Shown here one piece after another: positions 54,807 through 63,449 of a stretch of DNA of 64,000 nucleotides (position 1 is its first letter; each line of letters opens with the position of its first letter). Location of the stretch: contig NC_063173.1 of the NCBI RefSeq assembly GCF_023159225.1, positions 8,346,852 to 8,410,851 of the forward strand. The letters run 5' to 3'. This stretch comes from Perognathus longimembris pacificus (Eukaryota > Chordata > Mammalia > Rodentia > Heteromyidae). Made by a program: the position numbers and the translations under genes. Below the pieces are notes generated by a model. That model ran no database searches. It worked only from the letters and a program-made list of their open reading frames with translations, and was not told where the DNA came from.

Positions 54807-55101
54807 AAAAGTACTTGCCTAGGACAGAATGGAGCAGGTGAGCAAATGCAGTTGTTATATTCAACATACAATACGTGTTATTACTTCTCTCCAACACCAG
54901 CTTTGTTAAGAAGTTGACCGCATCTTAGAACTGAGGCACCTACCTATACCATAAAGAAATAACCCCCGTGAGGGCTTCCTATGCTGAGCTAAGTCTAGCC
55001 CTCAAGAAATAGGTGAATTTTTGGTTTCTGGACTCTGTTCCCTTTGATAAAACGACCTACCCATTACCCAAAGCCTGTGGCATGATTTATCCAGGGAGCA
55101 T
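54807..55101. other. No recognised feature
   Basis: Unique DNA. Confidence 0.4.
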
Positions 55102-55168
55102 CTAAGGTATTTATCTGAGGCAAGCTCTCTTGCCACCAGGCCATATTCCCAGCCCTAAGGTATTTATC
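55102..55168 (-). mobile_element. Tailless 39-bp IDL 5' fragment with perfect target duplication
   Basis: 55116-55154 is the complement of only the first ~39 nt of the IDL monomer, including the A box (sense order GGGCTGGGAATATGGCC...GCAAGAGAGCTTGCC). It is flanked by an exact 14-bp repeat CTAAGGTATTTATC at 55102-55115 and 55155-55168. No Geo part, 3' IDL part or A tail is present. Confidence 0.85.
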
Positions 55169-55169
55169 A

Positions 55170-55222
55170 TCCAGTACTGGCTTTGACCTCAGAACTTGAT
55201 CTTGTTAGGTATGCACTCTACC
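55170..55222 (-). mobile_element. ID-like fragment, antisense
   Basis: CCAGTACTGGCTTTGACCTC, GTTAGGTATGCACTCTACC. Confidence 0.55.
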
Positions 55223-55261
55223 TTTTTGGCTTTTACATTTTTTGTTTATGTACATTTGTTC

Positions 55262-55509
55262 ATTTTTTTCCCCCAGTCTTGGGTCTTAAACTCAGGGCCT
55301 GGGCACTGTCCCTGAGCATTTTTTTTTTTTTTTTTTTTTTTTTTGCTCAAGGCAAACACAACTTCACTTGCAGCTTCTCTGGTATTTAGTAGTTTATTGG
55401 AGAAAAGAATCTCACAGATTTTCCTGCTGCCCACCTGGTTTCAAGCTGCAATCCTCAGCTCTCAGCCTCCTGTAGTTAGGATTAGAGACATGAGCCACTA
55501 GAGCCTGGT
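55262..55509 (-). mobile_element. B1-Geo SINE, antisense, with an internal T run
   Basis: CCCAGTCTTGGGTCTTAAAC, then a run of about 27 T at 55319-55344 inside the Geo monomer, then TTTATTGGAGAAAAGAATC and CAGCTCTCAGCCTCC. Confidence 0.8.
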
Positions 55510-55545
55510 CTTTTCTTTCTTTCTTTCTTTTTTATTTATTTTTTT

Positions 55546-55740
55546 TTTGCCAGTCCTGGGCCTTGGACTCAGGGCCTGAGCACTGTCTCTGGCTTCTTTT
55601 TGCTCAAGGCTAGCACTCTGCCACTTGAGCCGCAGCGCCACTTCTGGCCATTTTCTGTATATGTGGTGCTGGGGAATCGAACCTAGGGCTTCATGTATAC
55701 GAGGCAAGCACTCTTGCCACTAGGCCATATCCCCAGCCCC
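55546..55740 (-). mobile_element. IDL-Geo SINE, antisense, young
   Basis: TTGCCAGTCCTGGGCCTTGG to TATCCCCAGCCCC. Both flanks are CTTT-rich (TTCTTTCTTTCTTTC), the probable target duplication. Confidence 0.93.
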
Positions 55741-55796
55741 TTTCTTTCTTTCTTTCTTTCTTTTTTAAACTGTTTTTGTTTTATAGTTGTTGTTTT

Positions 55797-55977
55797 TTTG
55801 CCAGTCCTGGGCCTTGGACTTAGGGCCTGAGCACTGTCCCTGGCTTCCTTTCACTCTGCCACTTGAGCCACAGCGCCACTTCTGGCCGTTTTCCATATAT
55901 GTGGTACTGGGGAATTGAATCCAGGGCTTCATGTATACGAGGCAGGCTCTCTTGCCACTAGGCCATATCCCCAGCCC
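55797..55977 (-). mobile_element. IDL-Geo SINE, antisense, internally deleted
   Basis: GCCAGTCCTGGGCCTTGG, GGCTTCCTTTCACTCTGCC (about 17 nt of the hairpin arm missing), GAATTGAATCCAGGG, ATCCCCAGCCC. Flanks share TGTTTTATA. Confidence 0.92.
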
Positions 55978-56074
55978 TGTTTTATAAGGTTTTGCTGCCT
56001 CTGATCTTGATTAGTCTGCCTGCAGTCCCTCACGTATGTGGGAAGGTGGCACATGCCACGATTATTGTGGAGTG

Positions 56075-56165
56075 TTGCTCACTTTTTGCCCAGGCTGGCC
56101 TTCTAGTGAAATCCTCCTGAGCTCTGTCTCCCAAGTAGCTGGCATGGCAGGGGCAAGTCACCCTA
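56075..56165 (-). mobile_element. B1 fragment, antisense
   Basis: TTGCTCACTTTTTGCCCAGG, CTGGCCTTCTAGTGAAATCC, CCCAAGTAGCTGGCATGG. Confidence 0.6.
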
Positions 56166-57074
56166 CCACAAGTCTTTTCATCTTTTTAAGGGATGGACAG
56201 CACTTTTGTTTTTGCCAAAGACCATTTGGATATTAATAACACAATTTTCTGGCCATACAAAGTTACCAGTACAGGGGGCCACAGGCATCTAACAAGCGGC
56301 GGCAGCACAGACCAAATAATTCTGTGGCTCTTTTAAGGCCCTTGGACTGAAGGTTTCCTATCTCCAAGTCCCTCTATTCTTGGTGGCGCCTCAGTTTCTA
56401 TTTCCTGCTAAAAGGAAGTAATACCTCTCTGCTTATCACAGCTGAGTCTCCTATTAGCATGACCACCCATTTCTTTTTATGTTTTTATTTTGTACTGCTC
56501 AATAGATAGCATGCAACAGATATCTGACCCAAAGCTCTAGAATGAAATCTGAGTTGAGATATAATCCTTCATGGACCATGAAATGGGGAACTGAAAGGAA
56601 CTCAAATACCCATCTATTTCAGAGTCAGGAAGCACAGGGCAAATGGGACCTACTCTTGACTTCTGTGCTAAGTAAGCAGGATGGCCAAATAATCAATATA
56701 CACTTTCCAGTTGAGTGTCTTTCCTTAGCTGAGCTTCACAACCTTCAACAGAACTCTCCAGGAAGCCATTACCATTAAAAACCTATGTACCATTCTGGAT
56801 TGAATATAGCTTTCAAGTTATCTGCTCATTGAACATTTACTTTAACAACCTTATTCAACAAGGAACTATAAAATTATAAAAATAGGGCTTCTGATCAGCA
56901 CAACCTGAATTTTTCCTGTTTCTGTTAGAAAGAATGGTAGAAAGCAACAGTGTTTGACTTATTAGTTGCCTGGTAGATATCTTAAAGATAAGTATGTGGT
57001 TCCCTATCCAGACTGTGGCAATACTGGCAACAGTTGCTGTGTGGACTGGAAAAGGAGTGTAGACAGTCTTTTAT
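56166..57074. other. No clear feature
   Basis: Unique DNA, possibly containing old DNA-transposon debris near 56180-56300 (ACCATTTGGATATTAATAAC). Nothing firmly recognised. Confidence 0.4.
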
Positions 57075-57186
57075 TTCTGATGATTCAACTTAGGATTTTC
57101 CGACTTTACAATAATGTAAAACCATACACAGCCAGTGGAAATCTTACCTCACATTGTGAAATTTAGTCTTTTTCTAGGCTCATTTT

Positions 57187-57300
57187 CTCTCTCTCTCTCT
57201 CTGTCTCTCTCTCTCTTTCTCCCTCTGCCCCACTTTCCCCCACCCTCCCTCTCTGCCTATCCCTCTCCTCCCCCCCTCCTCCTCCTCTTCCTCTTGTGTG
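57187..57300 (+). repeat. CT-rich low-complexity tract
   Basis: TCTCTCTCTCTCTCTGTCTC, then C-rich and CTC-rich words into a GTGTGTG end. Confidence 0.93.
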
Positions 57301-57425
57301 TGTGTGAGCATGCATGTGTATATTGGGCAAGGAGCCATAATTCCCAGGTGATCAGCTACATGCTCCTAACGTAAACAACTGCTACTCCACAGTGCACCAT
57401 GACTGCTAGCATTGTTTTGGATTTG

Positions 57426-57514
57426 GTGTTTTTGCATCTCATGTGTACAAAACACTTGTCTCTCTGTGTGTACATAAGATACATGTGTTTTTGCATCTCA
57501 TGTGTACAAAACAC
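57426..57514 (+). repeat. 30-bp direct duplication, 59-bp period
   Basis: GTGTTTTTGCATCTCATGTG plus TACAAAACAC occurs exactly at 57426-57455 and 57485-57514. Confidence 0.95.
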
Positions 57515-57745
57515 CAGCCTCTGTATGTGTATACCTTACTGTAAAATAGGCATTATGTTGGATAATTTTATCCAAATATTGGCTAACGTCGTGGTTCTGA
57601 GCATGTTTACGGCAAGCTAGGTTAAATTGGGCCATTTGATAGGTTAAGTGCATTCCATACATTCTCTACTTAGGACATATTTGACTGAGGGGGAGTTTCC
57701 TGGAACATAAATAACCCTTATAAACTGAGGAGCATCTGTATAGGG

Positions 57746-58679
57746 CTCCATGGTGTCCATCTCTACTCATTTCTTCCATCCCAATGGAATTCTCCATGTT
57801 TTCAGGTCAAGGAGGAAGCCACTGGGGGAAAACTTTGGCTTAGACAAATACATTTTTCTAGTTTTGTTATTGTTGGTTTATTTTGGACACTGGAAGGCCT
57901 CCAGCTTATGTGGCTGTCTCCTTAGTAATTTAGAAGGCAGATCTGTTTTTCAATATACTTTTACTGAAGTTTTCACCCAGGCAAAGGTACAAAACCCCAA
58001 GGACTAGGTGGATGAAATGAATACTCTGGCATAGAGCTTATAGACTCGTAACATTTTAAAAAGAAAAATAGGATGATCAGGGAGTTAACAGAGCTATGCT
58101 TGAAGCTCTGCAAAGGCAAGACAACATGGACACTCCCTGTGAAGTTAGAGAAGGCCTAAATGAGATTACTCCTGGGCTGATTCTTCCAAGAGGACTCATA
58201 ATTCTTGCAGGCAATGAAGGAAAGGGTGCTCCATGGAAGAACCCATGAGCCAAGGCATGGGCTGGTGAATAGAGGAACCAGTAGAGAGTCCTACGTGCAA
58301 GGCACTTCAGGTATGTGGAGAATTGAAGAGGAGGAGAAAGGAGAAGGAGGGCAAGGTCAGGAGAAGAAGGAACTGGAGAGATAAGCGAAAACACCTTGCT
58401 TTGAAGGAGTCTAAAAAGGCTGATAAGACATTTATAAATAATCATAACATGATGGAATGATCTAATGCTTGCCAGAAGATCAAAAGAAGTCCAGGGATGT
58501 CCAGAGAAAGGAGATATATGACCTCCTACTAAGAGTTAGGGATTGCATCACTGATAACTCAGGGAAAGTTGTAATTGCTCCTTTTTTACTGTTGGAGTTC
58601 AAGTTGAAGTTAAGATATGCGGATTAATGACCTGCTCCATCATGTTTTCTTTGAGTCAATCTTTCACTAACTAGAATCC
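57746..58679. other. Unique or ancient-repeat DNA
   Basis: 58080-58420 reads like the ancient repeat seen at 45789 (GCAAAGGCAAGACAACATGG, CAAGGCATGGGCTGGTG). The long minus-strand open frame there is not a gene. Confidence 0.4.
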
Positions 58680-58792
58680 CAATGCAGTGCCCAGAGAGGC
58701 ACCCATTCTCTTTGTATGACATGTTGTCTGCTTTTGTCTATTGCCAGAACCGTGCCTGGCATTTGGTAGGTGCTGAATAATATCTTAAATGA
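58680..58792 (+). repeat. L2 3' end relic
   Basis: CTTTTGTCTATTGCCAGAAC, CGTGCCTGGCATTTGGTAGG, TGCTGAATAATATCTTAAATG. Confidence 0.65.
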
Positions 58793-58998
58793 TGGTTCAT
58801 GGCTGTTACTCAGGAGGCTGAGATCTGAGGATTCCAATGTGAAGCCAGCCCAGGTAGAAAACTCTGTGAGACTCTTATCTCCAATTAACCACAAAAATAT
58901 AGGAAGTAGAGCTATGGTCTAGGTGGTTTAGCACCAGCCTTGAACACAAAAGCTAATGGACAGTGCCCAGGCTCTGAGTTCAAGTCCTAGCAGCAATG
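58793..58998 (+). mobile_element. B1-Geo SINE, head truncated
   Basis: TACTCAGGAGGCTGAGATCT, CTTATCTCCAATTAACCAC, GGACAGTGCCCAGGCTCTG, GAGTTCAAGTCCTAG. Confidence 0.85.
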
Positions 58999-59014
58999 CG
59001 CACATGTGCACATA

Positions 59015-59037
59015 TACACACACACACACACACACAC
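59015..59037 (+). repeat. (CA)n following a SINE tail
   Basis: About 11 CA units after GCGCACATGTGCACATATA. Confidence 0.95.
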
Positions 59038-59569
59038 GATGTATTTTTATTACAGTAAGTACATTCTCTAGATTTTTTTCCATGTCTTTAAAATATCCTG
59101 TCCCTTATTTGTTGTTAGTGCAATTGTAATTGTTGTGCATCTGGGTTTCTACTTAGAAAATATGGCAGCAGAACACATAAATCCAACCTAGGAATGCTGT
59201 GTTCTTGTTTTCAAACCCTTTTTGTGCCAGCTGGAGTGTTGAGGAGGGAGAGGGTAGGAGCGTGGTTGAGTGAGAGCACGCCATTGCTGGGCTGGAACTC
59301 TCACTCCCTGCTGCTACATGGGGTCTCAGACCAAGGCGCCTCCTCCATCTTATTCTTTGCCCACTGAACAGAGGCACTGAGAGTCTTGAGTGGAAGTGGA
59401 AAGTATTAGTAACATCCTGGAAAGCATGACGCTGGACCACGTGTGGTCCTCCTTGCTTCTTTCCAGAGCTCTGGCTCCTCTATTGGGAGAGGAATGGAAG
59501 AGTGTGCTGTTGACCAGACAGGATCTGCCTGACACGGCCTGGGATGTAACATTTCATGTGCTTGGTTAA
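59038..59569. other. No recognised feature
   Basis: Unique DNA; short minus-strand frames without a recognised product. Confidence 0.45.
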
Positions 59570-59690
59570 CACTGTCAGATGAAAATCATTATCAACCCTG
59601 TGCATTCTGCTTTATGTTCAGTTCCAGTTTATGAGTACAATGCATTTTGATCAATGTCACCCATTCCATCATTCTTTCTCTTTTTGTCTG
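59570..59690 (-). repeat. L1-like 3' tail, antisense
   Basis: CAGTTTATGAGTACAATGC, ATTTTGATCAATGTCACCC, CATCATTCTTTCTC. Same unit as 29925, 32511 (inverted) and 37868. Confidence 0.5.
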
Positions 59691-59755
59691 AAACCAGGTC
59701 TAAAACTTGGGATCTGATACTCTACCACCTAAGCCACACCTCCAACCCCCTTTTT
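59691..59755 (-). mobile_element. ID-like fragment, antisense
   Basis: AACCAGGTCTAAAACTTGGG, TACTCTACCACCTAAGCC, ACCTCCAACCCCC. Confidence 0.5.
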
Positions 59756-59757
59756 TA

Positions 59758-59950
59758 TTTTTTTGCCAGTCCTGGGGCTTGAACTCAGGGCTGGGGCACT
59801 GTCCTTGAGCTTATTTTGCTCAAGGCTAGCACTCTACCACTTGAGCCTTCCACTTCCAGGCTTTTCTGTGTGTGTGGTGCTGAGGAATTGAACCCTTGGC
59901 TTCATGCGTGCTAGGCAAAGTACTCTACCACTAAGCCACATTCCCAGCAC
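59758..59950 (-). mobile_element. IDL-Geo SINE, antisense, older type
   Basis: GCCAGTCCTGGGGCTTGAAC to ACATTCCCAGCACC; GCGCC of the centre is lost. Confidence 0.88.
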
Positions 59951-60027
59951 CGCCCCCTATTCTGTTTTTTATAACCAGTTCATTTGTTCACTTTAAGGTT
60001 CAGGTATGAAAAGTATGTATATTCTCA

Positions 60028-60028
<1 letters not shown>

Positions 60029-60070
<42 letters not shown>
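60029..60070 (+). repeat. (TC)n microsatellite
   Basis: About 20 TC units, just upstream of the provirus insertion site. Confidence 0.98.
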
Positions 60071-60073
<3 letters not shown>

Positions 60074-60173
60074 CCCCCCCCACTTTGTCCCTCTCTCCCC
60101 CAGTGCTGGTGAGGTGCCAGACTTTGAAGTCAGGCCCCACCACGTGAACCCCATTTTAGAATCGAACCCTGAG

Positions 60174-60250
60174 CCAATCAGATTTGTACCTGTGTTCTAA
60201 TCTCGCTTGCACAGCTGATTGTTGTAACCTTGTTCTTTGCCTTTATAAGC
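60174..60250 (+). promoter_or_regulatory. LTR promoter: CCAAT and TATA-like boxes
   Basis: CCAAT at 60174-60178 and CTTTATAAGCC (60241-60251) about 70 bp downstream form a normal retroviral U3 promoter arrangement. Both are unchanged in the 3' LTR. Activity is not shown by sequence alone. Confidence 0.75.
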
Positions 60251-60332
60251 CCTGTGTAATCACAGCTCGGGGCTTCCTCCTAACCTCCGCTGTGTCGGTG
60301 GGTAGGACGAGGCCCGAGTTGGCAGCTCGTTA

Positions 60333-60338
60333 AATAAA
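60333..60338 (+). terminator. LTR polyadenylation signal AATAAA
   Basis: AATAAA lies about 85 bp after the TATA-like box, placing the R/U5 border shortly downstream. It is conserved in the 3' LTR. Confidence 0.8.
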
Positions 60339-60419
60339 GTCTTGCTTTGCTTTTGCATTTCAGAGTGTCTGAATCTCGGTGGTCTTCTTGGGGGTGGTCT
60401 TGCAACTTGGCACAACATT

Positions 60420-60437
60420 TGGGGTTTCGTCCGGGAT
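60420..60437 (+). promoter_or_regulatory. Primer binding site, tRNA-Pro-like
   Basis: TGGGGTTTCGTCCGGGAT starts 2 nt after the LTR. It resembles the tRNA-Pro complement used by many gammaretroviruses, with two differences inside the first eight bases. A different tRNA or later mutation is possible. Confidence 0.8.
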
Positions 60438-60468
60438 GGCCCCAGAGACCCCGAGACCCCAGACTCCG

Positions 60469-60476
60469 AAGGTAAG
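60469..60476 (+). promoter_or_regulatory. Probable splice donor
   Basis: AAG|GTAAG at 60469-60476 sits about 35 bp after the PBS, the usual neighbourhood of the retroviral subgenomic donor, and is close to the consensus. Confidence 0.6.
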
Positions 60477-60650
60477 AAAACAGCACTGTGCATTTGTCTT
60501 GTCCTGTAATTTGTCTGTCTGTTTTGCTTTTGCTTATACTTGTAGGGCGCGAGTCAGTTTGGTTTTTGGCCAGAACTGACCAGGAGGGCCTCCTAAACGA
60601 GACTCAACCCGCCCACCTTGTACTTGGGTCTGCTCCTTCTGCTTATCTGG

Positions 60651-60880
60651 CAGGAGGTTGTGGGCCAACTTGGGTCCACTCCTCCCGTACCCTGGCAGGA
60701 GGTTGTGGGCCAACTTGGGAGATCTCCAACGCGTAACTCGGGTCCACTCCTTCTGCACCCTTGCAGGAGGTTGTGGGCCAACTCGGGTCCACTCCTTCTT
60801 GCAGGAGGTTGTGGGCCAACTCGGGTCCATTCCTTCTGCACCCTTGTAGGAGGTTGTGGGCCAGCTTGGGAGATCTCCAA
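60651..60880 (+). repeat. Tandem repeat in the retroviral leader
   Basis: Five cores of CAGGAGGTTGTGGGCCA(A/G)CT start at 60651, 60696, 60764, 60802 and 60847. Spacers of 38, 45 or 68 bp carry GGGTCCACTCC, and two units carry GGGAGATCTCCAAC. It spans the region where retroviral packaging signals usually lie. Confidence 0.92.
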
Positions 60881-60982
60881 CTCGTAGCTTTTCTTGTTCT
60901 CAGGCCTGTGTGTTTTCCTCCTTTTTTATTGTTTTGTTTTTTTGTAGCCTTTTGGACTGAACTTCTGATCAGAGCTATAGAT

Positions 60983-61052
60983 AACGTTCTGAGGACCTCC
61001 ATCTAGCCCCCTAGACTTGATCCTAGCTCACTGGAGGGAGGTTAAGGAGATC
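60983..61052 (+). pseudogene. Upstream, ATG-less copy of the gag matrix start
   Basis: A segment beginning AACGTTCTGAGGACC and continuing CCCCTAGACTTGATCC, TAGCTCACTGGAGGGAGG parallels the start of the gag remnant at 61108-61168. In one frame it reads PLDLILAHWREVKEI. The ATG-GGG start is missing and a TAG lies just upstream, so it cannot start a product. Confidence 0.65.
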
Positions 61053-61101
61053 ATTTTTGTGTGTTTTTTTTCTTGCACTGTGCCTGACTGACAAACGGAT
61101 G

Positions 61102-61320
61102 ATGGGGAACGTTCCTTCCACTCCCCTGGACTTGACTTTAGCTCACTGGAAAGATGTACAGGTGACAGCCCACAATCAGTCAATCAGTGAGAATGTCCAC
61201 AAAAAAAGAACTCTAGGGGACCCCCACCCAGCCTTCTTAAGCAGAAAATTGTTTGGTGCGCTAAAATGTTTTACTAAGACTAAAAATGTTTTACTAAAAC
61301 TATCAAGCCCTGGGAAATGA
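61102..61320 (+). pseudogene. gag: gag remnant: matrix N-terminus
   Basis: An ATG-GGG start gives Met-Gly, as needed for N-myristoylation of retroviral matrix. It is followed by TPLDLTLAHWKDV and AHNQS, a pattern typical of gammaretroviral matrix start. Likeness is convincing for about 30 residues. After about 61200 the frame has no recognisable match and stops at 61320. Matrix normally exceeds 100 residues and capsid and nucleocapsid should follow, so most of gag is deleted. Confidence 0.8.
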
Positions 61321-61957
61321 GGCTGGAGAATGCTAAAATCATTTGTTAAAGGTTTTTGTCTTAAAATGTACGGCCGATGCTTATTCAGCGTGCTTTAAGA
61401 TCTTTTGAAAATGTATGTGTGTGTGCATGTGTGAGTGTGAACATGTTCAAGACTGCAGTATGATGCAAAACTAAGTTTAAATTCAAAGGTCTTCATGCCA
61501 TGCAGTAACTGGGACTGAAAAAAAAAAAAAAAAGAGGCTCTTTTGAAACAAGCAGCCTGTAAGCAAAAGGCGGCACCTGGTTTCAGATTGCCTGTGAGCT
61601 TCAGTTTTTCCGATGCAGATAAAAGCTAAAGTGTTGTGTTAGTGTTAAAAAGGCTTTGGAAATCAAGAATACATTTCTAGATAAGAAGTTTGGAAGTAAA
61701 ATTGTCCTAAATAATTATTGCAAAGTGAGAAAAGAATTATGGCTACCAAAATGTTTAATTGCTATTCCAGCTTCTTTGTAGGTTTTTTTGTAACAGTTTC
61801 CAGCAGGCCCACAGAGAAGCACAGGTGATTCCTATAAGTTTGTCAAGATCTAATACTGACCCTTAATAGGTTCCAGGTAAGAGAGCATGCTTAAAAACTA
61901 CTTCTGTGTGGACCACCTTGTTGCTTATAATTGGAGTAAAGTGGCCCCTTATAAGAC
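61321..61957. other. Proviral interior, noncoding
   Basis: AT-rich with an A run near 61520 and many stops in all frames. No capsid, protease or reverse transcriptase likeness was recognised. Confidence 0.6.
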
Positions 61958-62138
61958 TCATTGATCTGAATCTGCGGTTCGAAGCCAGCCCGGGCAAAGA
62001 AAGGTCCCTGTGAGAGACTTGTCTGTAATCAGCCAGCAGAGTGCTGGGAACGGAGTGGTGTGGAGCTCAAAAGTGGTACGGTGCTAGTCTTGAGCTGGAG
62101 AGCTGAGGGACAGCACTCAGGCCCTGAGTCCAAGTCGA
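61958..62138 (+). mobile_element. B1-Geo SINE remnant inside the provirus
   Basis: GGTTCGAAGCCAGCCCGGGC, GAGAGACTTGTCTGTAATC, TACGGTGCTAGTCTTGAG, AGCACTCAGGCCCTGAG. The head is truncated. It may have been carried in the parent element rather than inserted after integration; no duplication was seen. Confidence 0.7.
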
Positions 62139-62380
62139 AAGTCACTCCTCCTGGGACAAAAGTGATGGAGCATCCAGAGGCAGTAAGCCGCTGCTTGGAT
62201 GGCAGAGATGGTGTCAGATCCTAGAGTCACTACTGTTGGCCTTTCAAAAGTTAAAGCCGGGAAGTCCTAGAAGAATAGTTCATAAGCATGCCTTTCCAAT
62301 GCCCATGTCTGTCTACTGGGCAGGAATTTACCAGTCATCTGTGATAGTGGTTAGTAAGGGTAAGTTTGTCAAATGAGAGG

Positions 62381-62825
62381 ATAGCACTGGGGACAGATTG
62401 GAAATTGCATTGTGCTTATAGACCCCAGAGTTCAGGACAGGTAAAGAATGAATCGGACTCTAAAAGAGACCTTAACTAAACTGGCCTTAGAGACTGGCGC
62501 AGACTGGGTGTCACTCCTTCCTTTTGCTCTGCTTAGAGTAAGAAATTCTCCCTATCAGCTTGGCTTTACTCCTTTTGAAATAATGTATATAATTCTGCTT
62601 CTGTCCCTATCCCCCCCCCCCATTTATTCAGACCAGGAGACTGAAATCCTAAGAACCACGGTGGAAGGGACCCTAGATGGCATCGCCACTTGGGTTCATT
62701 GCTTCCACGCCAGGCCAGCTGACCCCTTTGCCCTGGATGACAACTACCGTGATGGAACATGGGAGGTCTCCAAGCACCCAACTCAGCCGCTTCGCCTTCG
62801 CCTCAAGAAAAGAAAGTTAGACTGA
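62381..62825 (+). pseudogene. pol: pol remnant: integrase C-terminal part
   Basis: One frame ending near 62446 reads [15 protein letters not shown]. Another from 62448 continues [17 protein letters not shown] and later ends LRLRLKKRKLD. Together they correspond to the end of the integrase catalytic core plus a shortened C-terminal domain. The frame changes at about 62444-62447, just where the third catalytic acidic residue of the DDE triad is expected, so that residue is lost or displaced. Between about residues 45 and 80 of the second frame, family likeness is lost and sequence is missing. It cannot encode a working integrase. Confidence 0.85.
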
Positions 62826-63430
62826 ATATTGTTATAATTTTCTTTTTGCCTTCTTTCCTTACTACCCTGGATAAGTGTTGATGTCATTTTGGCAGCTCAC
62901 TCCAAAGTGAGGTGACCCCCTTATTTTAGGTAGTTCTGGGCTTGCTCAGGAGTACGGCTATAGCCACCCGACCCTTAGAGCACAGTTGAGAAGTTTATGT
63001 ATTATTTTGTTGCTTACATTTGGATACTAAACACTATAGAGCTAATGGTAAGTCTGTATAGCTGAAAGTTAATTTTCAGTTTGCAGTAATCCTGCAGTCC
63101 CTTGGAAAAGTAGACTAAGGCTATAGGTTCCTGGCTAGGTAAGGTCAACGCCCCTGAGTCAGCCTGAAGAAGTTACAGAAGATGGATGATCTTCACCCAT
63201 CAGCCCCCCTTTAAAATCAAGGGACCAGAGTTGTTTTGGGGAAGATGAGGCAGGATAAACTAGAGGCATGCAAAACAGAAGTACAGAGACTATTCTTGTA
63301 AGAAATGGTGACAGGCCCTTTGGTTACTACATTGGGCCCTACTGGCCCATGCCTTACCTCTATATCATCCCCTAGACATGCAAGCCATTGAAATGGACAG
63401 AATGGAGCCATGATTGGCTCCCAAGGTACC
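62826..63430. other. Proviral interior, no recognisable env
   Basis: This is where env would lie. All frames are interrupted and no envelope motif was recognised with confidence. A 3' stretch (63300-63420) is open for a short distance but was not matched to anything. Confidence 0.55.
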
Positions 63431-63449
63431 AAAAAGAAAAAGGGGGAAA
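63431..63449 (+). promoter_or_regulatory. Polypurine tract
   Basis: AAAAAGAAAAAGGGGGAAA directly precedes the TG of the 3' LTR, as required for plus-strand priming. It is intact. Confidence 0.93.

Larger units (their letters stand above)
57075..57745 (+). mobile_element. Ancient DNA-transposon-like repeat, interrupted
   Basis: GATTCAACTTAGGATTTTCC, GACTTTACAATAATG near the left and AAATAGGCATTATGTTGGAT, GTTCTGAGCATGTTTACGG and GAGGAGCATCTGTATAG near the right follow one mammal-wide element whose ends are inverted repeats. A CT-rich microsatellite and a local duplication interrupt it. The family is not named. Confidence 0.5.
60110..60417 (+). repeat. 5' LTR (308 bp)
   Basis: It starts TGAGGTGCC and ends CACAACA, giving the TG...CA ends. 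U3 is short and holds a CCAAT box and a TATA-like box. R carries AATAAA. It differs from the 3' LTR at three sites, all transitions (GGGGCTTCC/GGGGCTCCC, CTTGCTTTG/CTTGCCTTG, TTTCAGAG/TTTCGGAG). Confidence 0.95.

Noticed and set aside
58077..58445. 122-codon minus-strand frame
   Set aside because: The plus strand reads like an ancient interspersed repeat and the frame has no recognised product.
60651..60880. CRISPR-like array
   Set aside because: Repeat spacing is irregular, spacers are themselves repeated, and the context is a retroviral leader in mammalian DNA.
60534..61002. Overlapping frames with repeated GPQPPAR- or HNLLQG-like units on the minus strand
   Set aside because: They are readings of the tandem repeat in the proviral leader on the wrong strand.
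62566..62781. 71-codon minus-strand frame in the provirus
   Set aside because: It is the complement of the integrase remnant, with no independent support.
62826..63430. Envelope gene remnant
   Set aside because: Position fits, but no frame gave a convincing envelope motif, so env is recorded as not recognised.
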